In this document: in pieces, positions 1 to 7,683 of the stretch | Layout of the letters: each line of letters begins with the position of its first letter | Position numbering within the stretch: the first letter of the stretch is position 1 | Assembly (NCBI GenBank): GCA_018242255.1 | Contig: JAFECH010000352.1 | Coordinates: forward strand, 1 to 49,066 | Direction of reading: 5' to 3' | DNA from: Pseudomonadota bacterium | GTDB lineage: Bacteria > Pseudomonadota > Alphaproteobacteria > Rhizobiales > Hyphomicrobiaceae | Length of the DNA stretch: 49,066 nt | The notes under the pieces: generated by a model | What the model was told of the DNA's origin: nothing | The model's database searches: none | Seen by the model: only the letters and a program-made list of their open reading frames with translations | Program-made: the position numbers and the translations under genes

Positions 1-7
1 CAAGAAA

Positions 8-30
8 GCCGGAGCAGCGCTCCGGCCTTC
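8..30 (-). terminator. hairpin terminator of the secreted-protein gene
   Basis: A perfect 8-bp inverted repeat (8-15 with 19-26, loop AGC) is followed on the minus strand by a short T-rich run (TTTCTTG). It lies about 25 bp past the stop codon of the minus-strand gene at 54-422, so it fits a rho-independent terminator for that gene. The T tract is short, so strength is uncertain. Confidence 0.65.
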
Positions 31-53
31 CGTTATTCTGATGAGACGTGTGG

Positions 54-422
54 TCAGCGACGATCGTCAAAGTCGCCGAGACGATTGAAGCAATCCTGAA
101 GTCCCTGAGACCGGAAGAGCTGATCGCGCGCCAAGTCGGAGCGTCGAGCCCATCTGCACCAGCGAAAATGGTTGCGGGTATCGGTGTCCCATTGCGGACC
201 GCGGAAACCACAGCGATAGCGGATATTGGCGTCTGCCTGAACCTGCGCGATGCGGGCATAGACTTCGCAGCTCGCGCGTTTGCCTTCGACGTCGCCGCGC
301 CGATCGTCCTTGCCGAAGCGGAAGCTGAAGCCGCGATCGTCGAGCCGAAGGGTCTGGGACGCAGCGGCGCCAGCCATTCCTGTAATGATAACGGCAGCCA
401 GGATGATCCTTGAGCTGAGCAT
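54..422 (-). CDS. small secreted protein of unknown function
   Basis: A 122-residue protein I do not recognise. The chosen ATG at 422 is preceded by GGAGGAAAC, a near-perfect ribosome binding site, whereas the longer in-frame start at 500 has none. Residues 1-22 form a typical Sec signal peptide (Arg near the start, a hydrophobic stretch, then AAASQ), so the mature protein should be periplasmic or exported. The mature part is rich in Arg and Asp and has four Cys (in CEVYARI, YRCGF, RWCRW, DCFNR), which could form two disulfides. It stands alone, with its own terminator and no co-directional neighbour. Existence is well supported; function is not. Confidence 0.7.
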   Translation of the reverse strand: MLSSRIILAAVIITGMAGAAASQTLRLDDRGFSFRFGKDDRRGDVEGKRASCEVYARIAQVQADANIRYRCGFRGPQWDTDTRNHFRWCRWARRSDLARDQLFRSQGLQDCFNRLGDFDDRR

Positions 423-576
423 GTTTCCTCCACGGTTTTCCTGCTGGCGCGCTGGATACGCGGGGAATATGGCCTGACTGTTGCGCCGGCATGGCGGCAT
501 CGCGGTGCGTACTGAAAATTACGTTCACCGTCGATTGCCAACTTCGGCATTCATCCGCAGCGGCTTTTGTTGCGCC

Positions 577-1884
577 TCACGCGGCAACAACTTCCGAAGC
601 GTTCGGGAGCGTCGCGTCGCCGGCCGGGCCGCCGACGAGCTTCTTGATGATCTTGACAGCGTTGGCAGCGCCGTCTTCCTGCTCCATGGCGCGGCCGATC
701 TCCGCTGCTCTCAGCGCATACGACGGATTTGTTGCCACGTCGCGGATGCGCTCGGTGAGCGTTTCGAGCGTCCAGTCCTGGATCGGGAGCTGATCGGGAC
801 CGGCACCCAGCTGGAAGATCCGGCGGCCCCAGTATTTCTGGTCCATCATGAAGGGGCCGACGAAACTCGGACGCCCGGCGCGCAAGGCAGACGTGGTAGT
901 GCCGAGGCCGCCATGATGAACGACGGCACTGACCTCACGGAACAGTTTGTCGTGCGGCACGAACTGGTCGATCAGGTGGAAATTGTCCGACAGCGGCACG
1001 CGATCGAACTCGCCGCGTCCCTTGCCGAGGATCGCTCGCTGTCCAGCCGCTTCGCACGCGCGCAGGATCATCTCGGTTCGTTCAAGACCGAGTGCGGGCA
1101 TGCTTCCGAATCCGATGTAGATGGGTTGCGGTCCGGCGGCTAAAAATTCTGCTAGCTTGCCGGACGGACGCCAGTTCGGCGCCTCGTCGCGGAACCAGTA
1201 GCCGGTGAAATAAATCTCGTCACCTTCGGTGCTCGCGCGCGGTTGCAGCACGGGGCTCACTGGGTAAAGCACCGGCGCCCGCTTGCCGTGGACGCGATGG
1301 GGATGCTTGATCCAGAACGACCGGCCAAGGCCCAGAGACTTGCGGATCTCGCCAATCACGCGCCGGTACGCCAGACGTTGCAATCCGAGCGTCTTGTAGC
1401 CGTGCCGATTCCAAGCGGGGATACCCGTACCTGGAATGACCGACAGAAGGTTTTCGGCCGAAGGCGAAACGGAGCCGAGACCGACCATGACGGCGGGAAT
1501 GTTCCGTGCTTCGGCGATTTCACCGGCGACCGAGATCACTGGATGAAAAATCATGGCATCTGCATCCGCCGTCGCAGCGACGGAGTCGAGAAGGATGCTC
1601 TCGAACAGCGCGCGCATGTCGGGTCCGGGGCTCAGCCATTTCTTGACCGTGACCAGCGTGTGGGCGCCGGCGACCTCCGCCATCTCGCCGTCTTTCATGA
1701 ACTTTGAAAAGTCCGTGCCGCAGCGGCGCGCTTCGAGTCCCTTGCTGCTGACGAAATCCATGAAGTCTTCTGGAGCGGCGAGGCTGACCTCGTAGCCGGC
1801 CTCTTTGAGCGCCAGACCTAGGGCAACCATCGGGCCGACGTCGCCCAGCGTTCCAACGGTAAGTAATGAAATCCGGCGTGCCAT
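577..1884 (-). CDS. UGT-type glycosyltransferase (GT1 / MurG-like fold)
   Basis: A 435-residue two-domain glycosyltransferase. The N-terminus starts with ISLLTVGTLGDVGPMVALG, the GT28-type first Rossmann strand and Gly-rich turn seen in sterol and macrolide glycosyltransferases. Near residues 320-360 is the donor-sugar motif HHGGLGTT, then ALRAG and PFMMDQKYWG, matching the UDP-glycosyltransferase signature with its Asp-Gln pair for the sugar. The family moves glucose, rhamnose or related sugars from a nucleotide donor to lipids, sterols, hopanoid-like or polyketide acceptors; the acceptor cannot be told here. The start at 1884 was chosen because the Rossmann strand begins there; the longer ORF to 2010 adds unlike sequence. 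It is divergent from purN, with no biosynthetic partner nearby. Confidence 0.85.
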   Translation of the reverse strand: MARRISLLTVGTLGDVGPMVALGLALKEAGYEVSLAAPEDFMDFVSSKGLEARRCGTDFSKFMKDGEMAEVAGAHTLVTVKKWLSPGPDMRALFESILLDSVAATADADAMIFHPVISVAGEIAEARNIPAVMVGLGSVSPSAENLLSVIPGTGIPAWNRHGYKTLGLQRLAYRRVIGEIRKSLGLGRSFWIKHPHRVHGKRAPVLYPVSPVLQPRASTEGDEIYFTGYWFRDEAPNWRPSGKLAEFLAAGPQPIYIGFGSMPALGLERTEMILRACEAAGQRAILGKGRGEFDRVPLSDNFHLIDQFVPHDKLFREVSAVVHHGGLGTTTSALRAGRPSFVGPFMMDQKYWGRRIFQLGAGPDQLPIQDWTLETLTERIRDVATNPSYALRAAEIGRAMEQEDGAANAVKIIKKLVGGPAGDATLPNASEVVAA

Positions 1885-2113
1885 TTCGACCTGATGTTGC
1901 AGATAACTGACCGCTCCGCGACAGAAGTGCCGCTGACGTGTCAGTTGCCCATTCCTGCGATCGTGGCCCCCGATCCCGTTCAGAATGCGTAAGGTGAGAC
2001 CCTGCCGCAACAGCGGTCGTCAACCATGGCTAACAAACGGTGGTGCTCGTGGCGTTCATGTCTCACCTCAGATGCACTCGCGCACCGAGGTCCGCTCTGC
2101 TATTCCGGGCGCG

Positions 2114-2767
2114 ATGAGCACCAAGAAACGCACAGCCATTTTGATCTCGGGCCGAGGGTCCAACATGCAGTCGCTGGTGGCGGCTGCGCGTGCGGCCGAC
2201 TATCCGGCCGAGATTGTGCTTGTCGCGTCGAACAGACCGGATGCCGCGGGCATCGCGTGGGCTGTCGAACAGGGGCTGCCGACAGTCGTCATCGATCACA
2301 AGGGTTACGAGTCGCGGGCGGCGTTCGAACAGGCGCTGCAGTCGGCGCTCGATACGCACAGCGTGGAGCTAATCGCGCTTGCCGGTTTCATGCGGCTGAT
2401 GACGCCCGAATTCGTCGAGCACTGGCGGAATCGGATGATCAACATTCATCCGTCGCTGCTGCCGAGCTTCAAAGGCCTTCACACGCATGAGCAGGCGATT
2501 GCGGCCGGTGTGAAGATCGCAGGCTGCACGGTTCATTATGTCCGGCCAGAGATGGATGCGGGCCCGATTATCGCGCAGGCAGCAGTTCCAGTGCTGTCGA
2601 GTGATACCGCAGAGACACTCGCGGCCAAGATCCTCATTGCAGAACACCAAGTTTACCCGGCCGCATTAAGACTTGTCGCCGCAGGGCAGGTATGCTGTGA
2701 TGGGGAGAAAATCGTTATATCTTCGGAAGTTAGCGAAACAAACCCGCTGTACTCTCCAGCGATCTGA
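2114..2767 (+). CDS. purN: phosphoribosylglycinamide formyltransferase
   Basis: This 217-residue enzyme transfers a formyl group from 10-formyl-tetrahydrofolate to GAR, the third step of purine synthesis, in the cytoplasm. The phosphate-binding motif GRGSNMQSL lies at residues 13-21. The catalytic triad of the family is visible as Asn110 and His112 (INIHPSLLPSFKG) and Asp148 (PEMDAGPI). Length matches the family (about 190-220). The ATG at 2114 starts right at the first beta strand, so the longer frame from 1985 was rejected. In many relatives purN follows purM; here no purM is upstream, only the divergent glycosyltransferase, so the gene probably has its own promoter in 1885-2113. Confidence 0.95.
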   Translation: MSTKKRTAILISGRGSNMQSLVAAARAADYPAEIVLVASNRPDAAGIAWAVEQGLPTVVIDHKGYESRAAFEQALQSALDTHSVELIALAGFMRLMTPEFVEHWRNRMINIHPSLLPSFKGLHTHEQAIAAGVKIAGCTVHYVRPEMDAGPIIAQAAVPVLSSDTAETLAAKILIAEHQVYPAALRLVAAGQVCCDGEKIVISSEVSETNPLYSPAI

Positions 2768-2959
2768 TCCACAGCATCATTCGGCGGTTACCTTGCGCTG
2801 GCCGTCGCATGGACAGGGCCCCCCCAAACCATGGTAATTCTATGGCTTCCGGAGAGGGAGATCCGGCGACCGAAGTGCAGCGCGAGCCCAACGGGGCGCA
2901 CGAAGCGCCCGCAAGGCTGATACGCGCAACGCTCCTCCGGTCCCGAATGGAGAATGCCT

Positions 2960-4321
2960 ATGGAAACGACCCCCAGCCACACTCTGGGTCTCGGTGATGA
3001 ATCTAGCATCTGGTTCAACCTGACGCCGCTCCTGCGTGGCGATCCGGATAACCCGATGCGCATCCTGATGCAGATGATGGACCGCTATGGGCCCGTCCTG
3101 CCGGTCAACATGGCCAATCAACGTGTCGTGCTTATTTCAGAACCCGAATATTTCAAGCACGTGCTCGTCACCAAAGCCGACAACTACATCAAATACTTCG
3201 ACGGCCTGAAGCCGATCTTCGGCAAGTCGATGATCACCAACGACGGCGCGCTCTGGCAAAAGATCCGCATGCCGCAGCAGCCCGCGTTCCATCCCGACAT
3301 GTTCGCTGAGTACATCCCGTACTTCCTGCGCGCGATCGACACCAAAATGGCGCTGTGGGCCGATCTCGCGAAGAGTGGCGAGACGGTCGAGATGGTCGAA
3401 CAGACGTGGACGCTTGCGGCGGACATGATCTGCAAGGCGCTGTTCGACCGCGATATGCCGTTCAATCCGCACGTCGTTTTCAAGTGCGTGAAAACCTATA
3501 CCGACGTCATGAACCATCGCGACATCCGTCTGCGCAAGCAGGCGGGTGAAGTCTTCGAGATGACGGACGAAGATCCGGCAAAGGCAATGGAAGTGTGGGC
3601 GAGCGTGCCCCCGGCCGTGATGGGCGCCGATCCGCGCGAGATGCGCGAGCGTACGCTGCTCAAGATGATCGAGGCCACCGTCGCCGATCCTTCCGTTCCT
3701 GAATTCGACCAGCAGCAGGCCATCGACGAGCTGAAGCAATATCTGTGGGCCGGCACCGAGACGACGGCGTTGACGCTGGCGTGGGCGCTTTACGAGACGT
3801 CGCGACGTCCGGAAATGGCGGAACGCATTCGTCGCGAAGGCGAGCAGGTCTACGGCGATCGCGAGCCGACGGCCGCCGATTACTCCGGCCTCGCCTACAC
3901 GCGCGCCGTCATCCAGGAAACGATGCGTATCTATCCGCCGGTGTGGAGCCTCATCCGCATCGCAGCGGCCGAAGACGAGATCGGCGGCGTGAAGATCAAT
4001 CCGGGCGATCGCGTCTCGATCTTCAGCTACGGTGCGCACCACAATCCGAAATTCTGGCCCGAGCCTGAATCCTTCCAGCCCGAGCGCTGGATGGCAGGCA
4101 ACGCGAAGAAGCAGGTCAAATACAGCTACCTGCCGTTCGGCGCCGGAAAGCGCTCGTGCATCGGCGGCGCGATGAGCCAGGTCGAGAACACGTTGGCGCT
4201 GTCGCGGCTTCTTCGCCGCTTCCGTCCCGAGTATGTCGGCAAGGATCCGGCTGGGCTGAACGCGACGGTGACGTTGACGCCGAAGGGTGGATTGAAATTC
4301 AAAATCCACGAGTTGAGCTGA
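2960..4321 (+). CDS. cytochrome P450
   Basis: A 453-residue cytochrome P450 with no signal peptide or membrane anchor, so probably soluble. All landmarks are present: the I-helix oxygen-activation motif (WAGTETTALTLAW, Thr pair), the K-helix ExxR at residues 320-323 (ETMR), the PERW segment (QPERW) and the heme-thiolate loop FGAGKRSCIG with Cys about residue 400. The I-helix and heme loop look more like the eukaryote-like bacterial P450s (fatty-acid or terpenoid hydroxylases) than camphor-type enzymes; substrate is unknown. ATG 2960 is preferred over ATG 2954 because GGAG at 2949-2952 gives 7 nt spacing. No ferredoxin or reductase gene is adjacent, so redox partners must be encoded elsewhere. 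A terminator follows at 4359. Confidence 0.93.
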   Translation: METTPSHTLGLGDESSIWFNLTPLLRGDPDNPMRILMQMMDRYGPVLPVNMANQRVVLISEPEYFKHVLVTKADNYIKYFDGLKPIFGKSMITNDGALWQKIRMPQQPAFHPDMFAEYIPYFLRAIDTKMALWADLAKSGETVEMVEQTWTLAADMICKALFDRDMPFNPHVVFKCVKTYTDVMNHRDIRLRKQAGEVFEMTDEDPAKAMEVWASVPPAVMGADPREMRERTLLKMIEATVADPSVPEFDQQQAIDELKQYLWAGTETTALTLAWALYETSRRPEMAERIRREGEQVYGDREPTAADYSGLAYTRAVIQETMRIYPPVWSLIRIAAAEDEIGGVKINPGDRVSIFSYGAHHNPKFWPEPESFQPERWMAGNAKKQVKYSYLPFGAGKRSCIGGAMSQVENTLALSRLLRRFRPEYVGKDPAGLNATVTLTPKGGLKFKIHELS

Positions 4322-4711
4322 CGCATGCTGCTCGTGAATTGTCGTTGAGATCCTGCATGGCCGGGAGCGTATCCCGGCCTTTTCTTATCGACCAGATTTC
4401 CACTCAAGCGGCGTGCGTAACATCGCGTTACTCAATTTGATTCTTGGGTCGCGAACGCTATTCGCAATGTTTTCCACAGGCAAAATCGCGCCGCGATACG
4501 GGCTTTTACGCCCGCAAAGTGCTCATGAAAGTTGAAATCAGAGTGTTGGGTCCACTCGCATGCGCGAGAGTGCTGGGTTTTCTACGCAAGTTAATACTGT
4601 CATAGTCGTAGCACGTTAATCAATTAGTAGAACATTCAGGACGCCACTACCCCCCGTGTCGTCCAGACACAGCCGAAACGCCCCTGTTCCAAACTCCAGG
4701 AGACCCTCACC
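4322..4711. other. 390-bp intergenic region after the P450 gene
   Basis: This holds the P450 terminator at its start and the ribosome binding site (AGGAG at 4698-4702) of the small ORF at its end. The middle is more AT-rich than its surroundings and carries no ORF I would defend. A single DnaA-box-like sequence (TTTTCCACA at 4470-4478, one mismatch) is present but isolated. The stretch 4585-4640 has several TTAA and TAAT words and is a likely place for the promoter of the small ORF, but I could not pick a convincing -35/-10 pair. Confidence 0.5.
4359..4386 (+). terminator. rho-independent terminator of the P450 gene
   Basis: An 8-bp perfect stem (GGCCGGGA at 4359-4366 with TCCCGGCC at 4372-4379), 5-nt loop GCGTA, followed by TTTTCTT. 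It sits 38 bp after the P450 stop. This is one of the clearest terminators in the window and makes the P450 a single transcription unit at its 3' end. Confidence 0.9.
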
Positions 4712-4909
4712 ATGGAGTCCGTGAGAACTGTCGTACTTGGCAAGTCCGTCTTCCTGTTGACGGGAGCGAAACCGCGCCTATCGAAAGAAAAGAGCGTCGC
4801 GGTTACGCTTGATGTGGAAGCGCCCGAGAAATTGATAGAAACTGCTCGCCGCAACCCCGATGCCGTAGCCTTCGGGTTCGTCGCGGGAAGTTGGGTCGCG
4901 GCCGCCTAA
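4712..4909 (+). CDS. small hypothetical protein (65 aa)
   Basis: An unrecognised 65-residue ORF. Support for it being real: a good ribosome binding site (AGGAG, 9 nt before the ATG), an upstream terminator isolating it from the P450, and a balanced composition with a plausible fold, including a beta-rich start (RTVVLGKSVFLLTGAKP), a charged linker, a helix (PEKLIETARRNPDAVA) and a hydrophobic end (FGFVAGSWVAAA). It has no Cys and no signal peptide. The competing minus-strand ORFs in this stretch have no ribosome binding site. Function unknown. The gap to dctA (229 bp) argues against co-transcription. Confidence 0.55.
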   Translation: MESVRTVVLGKSVFLLTGAKPRLSKEKSVAVTLDVEAPEKLIETARRNPDAVAFGFVAGSWVAAA

Positions 4910-5138
4910 GCGCCGTCCACCGTCCGGCTTGCGGATGCGTCGGTGCGCATCTTTGGCACCCGGACGAAGCGCCACGAGGGTCTGTTCGCCGTATACGGCG
5001 CGACCCTCGCGGCGAATCCGCCATCGACCGTGTTTATTCAACCGGCTAACGAGATATTTCTTCGGCCGGAAACTATTCGGTTCGGAACGACGCCGTTAGT
5101 TTGCCGCCTCTCAATCGAGCGAGGCGCAAACTTCCCTT

Positions 5139-6455
5139 ATGCAGCACGATCACGCAACCATTCTCGCGGAGAGGCGAGGGAAGCCTTTCTACACGCATCT
5201 CTACGTCCAGGTCCTGGTGGCGATCGCCCTCGGCATCTGTCTCGGCCACCTCTATCCGTCAACGGGTGAGGCGATGAAGCCGCTGGGAGATGGCTTCGTC
5301 AAACTCATCAAGATGCTGATCGGGCCCATCATCTTCGTTACTGTGGTGCATGGGATCGCGTCGATGGGCGACCTGAAAAAGGTTGGTCGGGTCGGGATCA
5401 AAGCCCTCATCTATTTCGAAGTCCTCACGACGTTGGCGCTCGTGATCGGCTTGGTCGTCGTCAACGTTCTGAAGCCGGGCGCCGGTATGAACGTCGATAT
5501 CTCGTCGCTCGATGCGAAGGCCGTTGCGAGCTTCGTGGCGAAATCGAAGGAAGAGTCAGCTGTCGGTTTCGTTCTCGACATCATTCCGAACACGTTCCTC
5601 AGCGGCTTCGTAGACGGCAATATCCTGCAGGTTTTGCTGGTCGCCTTGCTCTTTGCGTTCGCGCTGCAATCGCTCGGCGCTCGCGGCAAACCCGTGCTCG
5701 ATCTGGTCGCGCAGATCGGTGACGTGATGTTCAAGATGGTCGGCTTCATCATGAGGCTGGCGCCGATCGGCGCGTTCGGCGCGATGGCCTTCACGATCGG
5801 GCGCTACGGGATCGACAAGCTGTCGAGCCTCGCCTTCCTGATGTTCGCCTTCTATTTGACGTGCCTGATCTTCCTGTTCGGGGTGCTTGGCGTGATCGCG
5901 TGGCTGTCAGGCTTTTCGATCCTGCGCTATCTCGCTTACATCAAGGACGAGTTGCTGATCGTTCTTGGAACGTCGTCGTCAGAGAGCGTCCTGCCGCGTC
6001 TCATCGCCAAGATGCGCAAGGCCGGCTGCGAGGAAAGTGTGGTCGGGCTCGTCGTCCCGACAGGATATTCGTTCAATCTCGACGGCACCTGCATTTACCT
6101 GACGATGGCCGCGATTTTCCTAGCGCAAGCGACGAATACCGAGCTGACGATCTGGCATGAGTTGTCGATCCTCGGCGTGTTGCTTCTGACGTCGAAGGGC
6201 GCGGCTGGCGTTACCGGCTCGGGCTTTATTACATTGGCGGCAACGCTCGCCACGACGTCGCATATTCCGGTTGAGTCGCTGGCACTGATCCTCGGCATCG
6301 ACCGTTTCATGTCGGAAGGCCGGGCGCTTATGAACCTTATCGGCAATGGCGTCGCGACCATCGTGATCGCGAAGTCGGAAGGCGCCATCGACGAAGAAAC
6401 ATTCGAGCGGGAGCTCGGCGGAAACGGCCGCGTCGTCGCCGATGATACCGTCTAG
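5139..6455 (+). CDS. dctA: C4-dicarboxylate:cation symporter, DctA family
   Basis: A 438-residue inner-membrane transporter of the dicarboxylate/amino acid:cation symporter family, which takes up succinate, fumarate and malate (some members take glutamate or aspartate). Visible family motifs are the serine-rich HP1 hairpin ([12 protein letters not shown]), the TM7 motif NLDGT within [14 protein letters not shown], and the HP2 hairpin ([12 protein letters not shown]). Many hydrophobic helices and the length (usual 420-450) fit. The start at 5139 has only a weak ribosome binding site, but the N-terminus ([16 protein letters not shown]) matches the family start. It ends convergently with the DinB-family gene, the two stop codons overlapping. 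No dctBD regulators are nearby. DctA is the best call, but substrate is inferred. Confidence 0.88.
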   Translation: MQHDHATILAERRGKPFYTHLYVQVLVAIALGICLGHLYPSTGEAMKPLGDGFVKLIKMLIGPIIFVTVVHGIASMGDLKKVGRVGIKALIYFEVLTTLALVIGLVVVNVLKPGAGMNVDISSLDAKAVASFVAKSKEESAVGFVLDIIPNTFLSGFVDGNILQVLLVALLFAFALQSLGARGKPVLDLVAQIGDVMFKMVGFIMRLAPIGAFGAMAFTIGRYGIDKLSSLAFLMFAFYLTCLIFLFGVLGVIAWLSGFSILRYLAYIKDELLIVLGTSSSESVLPRLIAKMRKAGCEESVVGLVVPTGYSFNLDGTCIYLTMAAIFLAQATNTELTIWHELSILGVLLLTSKGAAGVTGSGFITLAATLATTSHIPVESLALILGIDRFMSEGRALMNLIGNGVATIVIAKSEGAIDEETFERELGGNGRVVADDTV

Positions 6456-6961
6456 GCGTGATCGGGCGAAAACGGCAGGTCCGTCACGCCGGGATTGATG
6501 CCAAAGCCCGTCAACATCGCCGTCACCTGACCGCGATGATGGGTCTGGTGGTTGAAGATGTGCATCAGGATAAGGGCCTTCGGACGGGTCATCTCGCGTC
6601 CAGCGGCGCCTGAATACCAGGTCAGATCGCCATCACATCCGGACTGCTCGAAGCGTTCCGCCCACTCCTCGATCACGTGGTCGAAGCGCTCACGCTCGGA
6701 TTTCAGCCCGCTCCAATCGTTGAAGAAGGTCGTACTGTCAGAAAGAGAGGTCTTGGCGGGAGGCGGAGATGCATCGAACCGCGACAGCCACATCTCGTCA
6801 GCCCACAGAATATGGTTCAACGTGGCATGGATAGAACCGAAGAACGCGCCCCGATTTTCTTTCCGCTGTGCGTCGGTCAGCTGTTCGCTGGCCCGGTATA
6901 TGCTGGCGTTTTGCCAGCTGTTGTAGCGGGCCATAGTGCGCATGTAGGACGGCGAAATCAT
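6452..6961 (-). CDS. DinB-family putative metal-dependent protein
   Basis: A 169-residue four-helix-bundle protein of the DinB/YfiT superfamily. The metal-binding histidines of the family are visible: one in [11 protein letters not shown] near residue 48, and two in NHQTHHRGQ near the C-terminus. The family includes thiol-dependent S-transferases and damage-inducible proteins, but most members have no assigned reaction, so none is claimed. The start at 6961 is supported by GAGGA 8 nt upstream. It lies downstream of ndk on the same strand with a hairpin between them, and its stop overlaps the dctA stop by 3 bases. Confidence 0.85.
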   Translation of the reverse strand: MISPSYMRTMARYNSWQNASIYRASEQLTDAQRKENRGAFFGSIHATLNHILWADEMWLSRFDASPPPAKTSLSDSTTFFNDWSGLKSERERFDHVIEEWAERFEQSGCDGDLTWYSGAAGREMTRPKALILMHIFNHQTHHRGQVTAMLTGFGINPGVTDLPFSPDHA

Positions 6962-6986
6962 CGCCTTTTTCCTCGGGAATACAGAG

Positions 6987-7011
6987 GCCGGAGCGCACGC
7001 AGCGCTCCGGC
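6987..7011 (-). terminator. GC-rich hairpin after ndk
   Basis: A 9-bp perfect stem (6987-6995 with 7003-7011, loop CACGCAG) just past the ndk stop. On the minus strand no T run follows, so it is an imperfect terminator for ndk; on the plus strand a TTTT lies a few bases after it. It shares the GCCGGAGC/GCTCCGGC core with the hairpin at 8-26. It may slow or partly stop transcription from ndk into the DinB-family gene. Confidence 0.5.
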
Positions 7012-7018
7012 GCGGGTT

Positions 7019-7441
7019 TTAACCAACGATCTCGTCGAGGCCGAAATTCAGGGCGATTTCCCGTTCGGCGGCTGCGGCGCTATCGGAGCCGTGCGTCGAA
7101 TTGGAACCCTTCGATTCCGCGAAAAGCTTGCGAATGGTGCCTTCGGCGGCTTCCTTCGGGTCGGTCGCGCCCATCACTTCACGATACTTAGCGATGGCGT
7201 TTTCGCCTTCCAGCGCCTGCAGAACGATCGGGCCGGAGGTCATGAAATCCACGAGTTCGCCGTAAAAAGGCCGTGCCTTATGTTCTTCATAGAACTTCTC
7301 GGCCTGGGCGCGGGTCCAGCGGACGCGCTTCTGAGCCACGATGCGCAGGCCGGCGTCTTCGATGACGGCGTTGATCTTGCCAGTAAGATTGCGGCGCGTC
7401 GCGTCGGGCTTGATGATAGAAAACGTGCGTTCGATGGCCAT
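7019..7441 (-). CDS. ndk: nucleoside diphosphate kinase
   Basis: This 140-residue enzyme moves the gamma phosphate of ATP to other (d)NDPs through a phosphohistidine, balancing NTP pools. Key residues are visible: Lys11 in FSIIKPDAT, the phospho-accepting His117 in [10 protein letters not shown], and Glu128 after it. Length is exactly that of bacterial Ndk. It starts at ATG 7441, where the conserved [12 protein letters not shown] begins. It is divergent from the GYF-domain gene. Confidence 0.97.
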   Translation of the reverse strand: MAIERTFSIIKPDATRRNLTGKINAVIEDAGLRIVAQKRVRWTRAQAEKFYEEHKARPFYGELVDFMTSGPIVLQALEGENAIAKYREVMGATDPKEAAEGTIRKLFAESKGSNSTHGSDSAAAAEREIALNFGLDEIVG

Positions 7442-7683
7442 AAGTCTGTCTCGCTTTGCGGATTTTATGTGTGTTCCGCGGGCTTATAGCGACGCGCACA
7501 GCCGCCAGCAAGCGCTGGACCGTCGCCCCGCAGAGCATTCAGTTGCACGTCACACGCGAAAGTGGAGTTTTACCGCATAATCGCCCGATTGACGCGCGCA
7601 ATTACGTATGAACAGTGTGGGCCGGCGAAGAGCGCACGGTCTGGGGGTTAGGCAGTAATGCCTACGTGTGCGAAGAAGCGAAG

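Noticed and set aside
481-1143. 220-codon plus-strand ORF opposite the UGT gene
   Set aside because: Falls inside the glycosyltransferase C-terminal domain on the other strand; no motifs, no ribosome binding site.
3137-4309. 390-codon minus-strand ORF opposite the P450
   Set aside because: His/Arg-rich shadow of a well-supported P450.
4470-4478. DnaA-box-like TTTTCCACA as a hint of a replication origin
   Set aside because: A single site with one mismatch and no cluster, no dnaA/hemE/parAB neighbours. Chance match.
4778-5041. 87-codon minus-strand ORF over the small plus-strand gene
   Set aside because: No ribosome binding site and Arg/Gly-rich composition; the plus-strand frame at 4712 is better supported.
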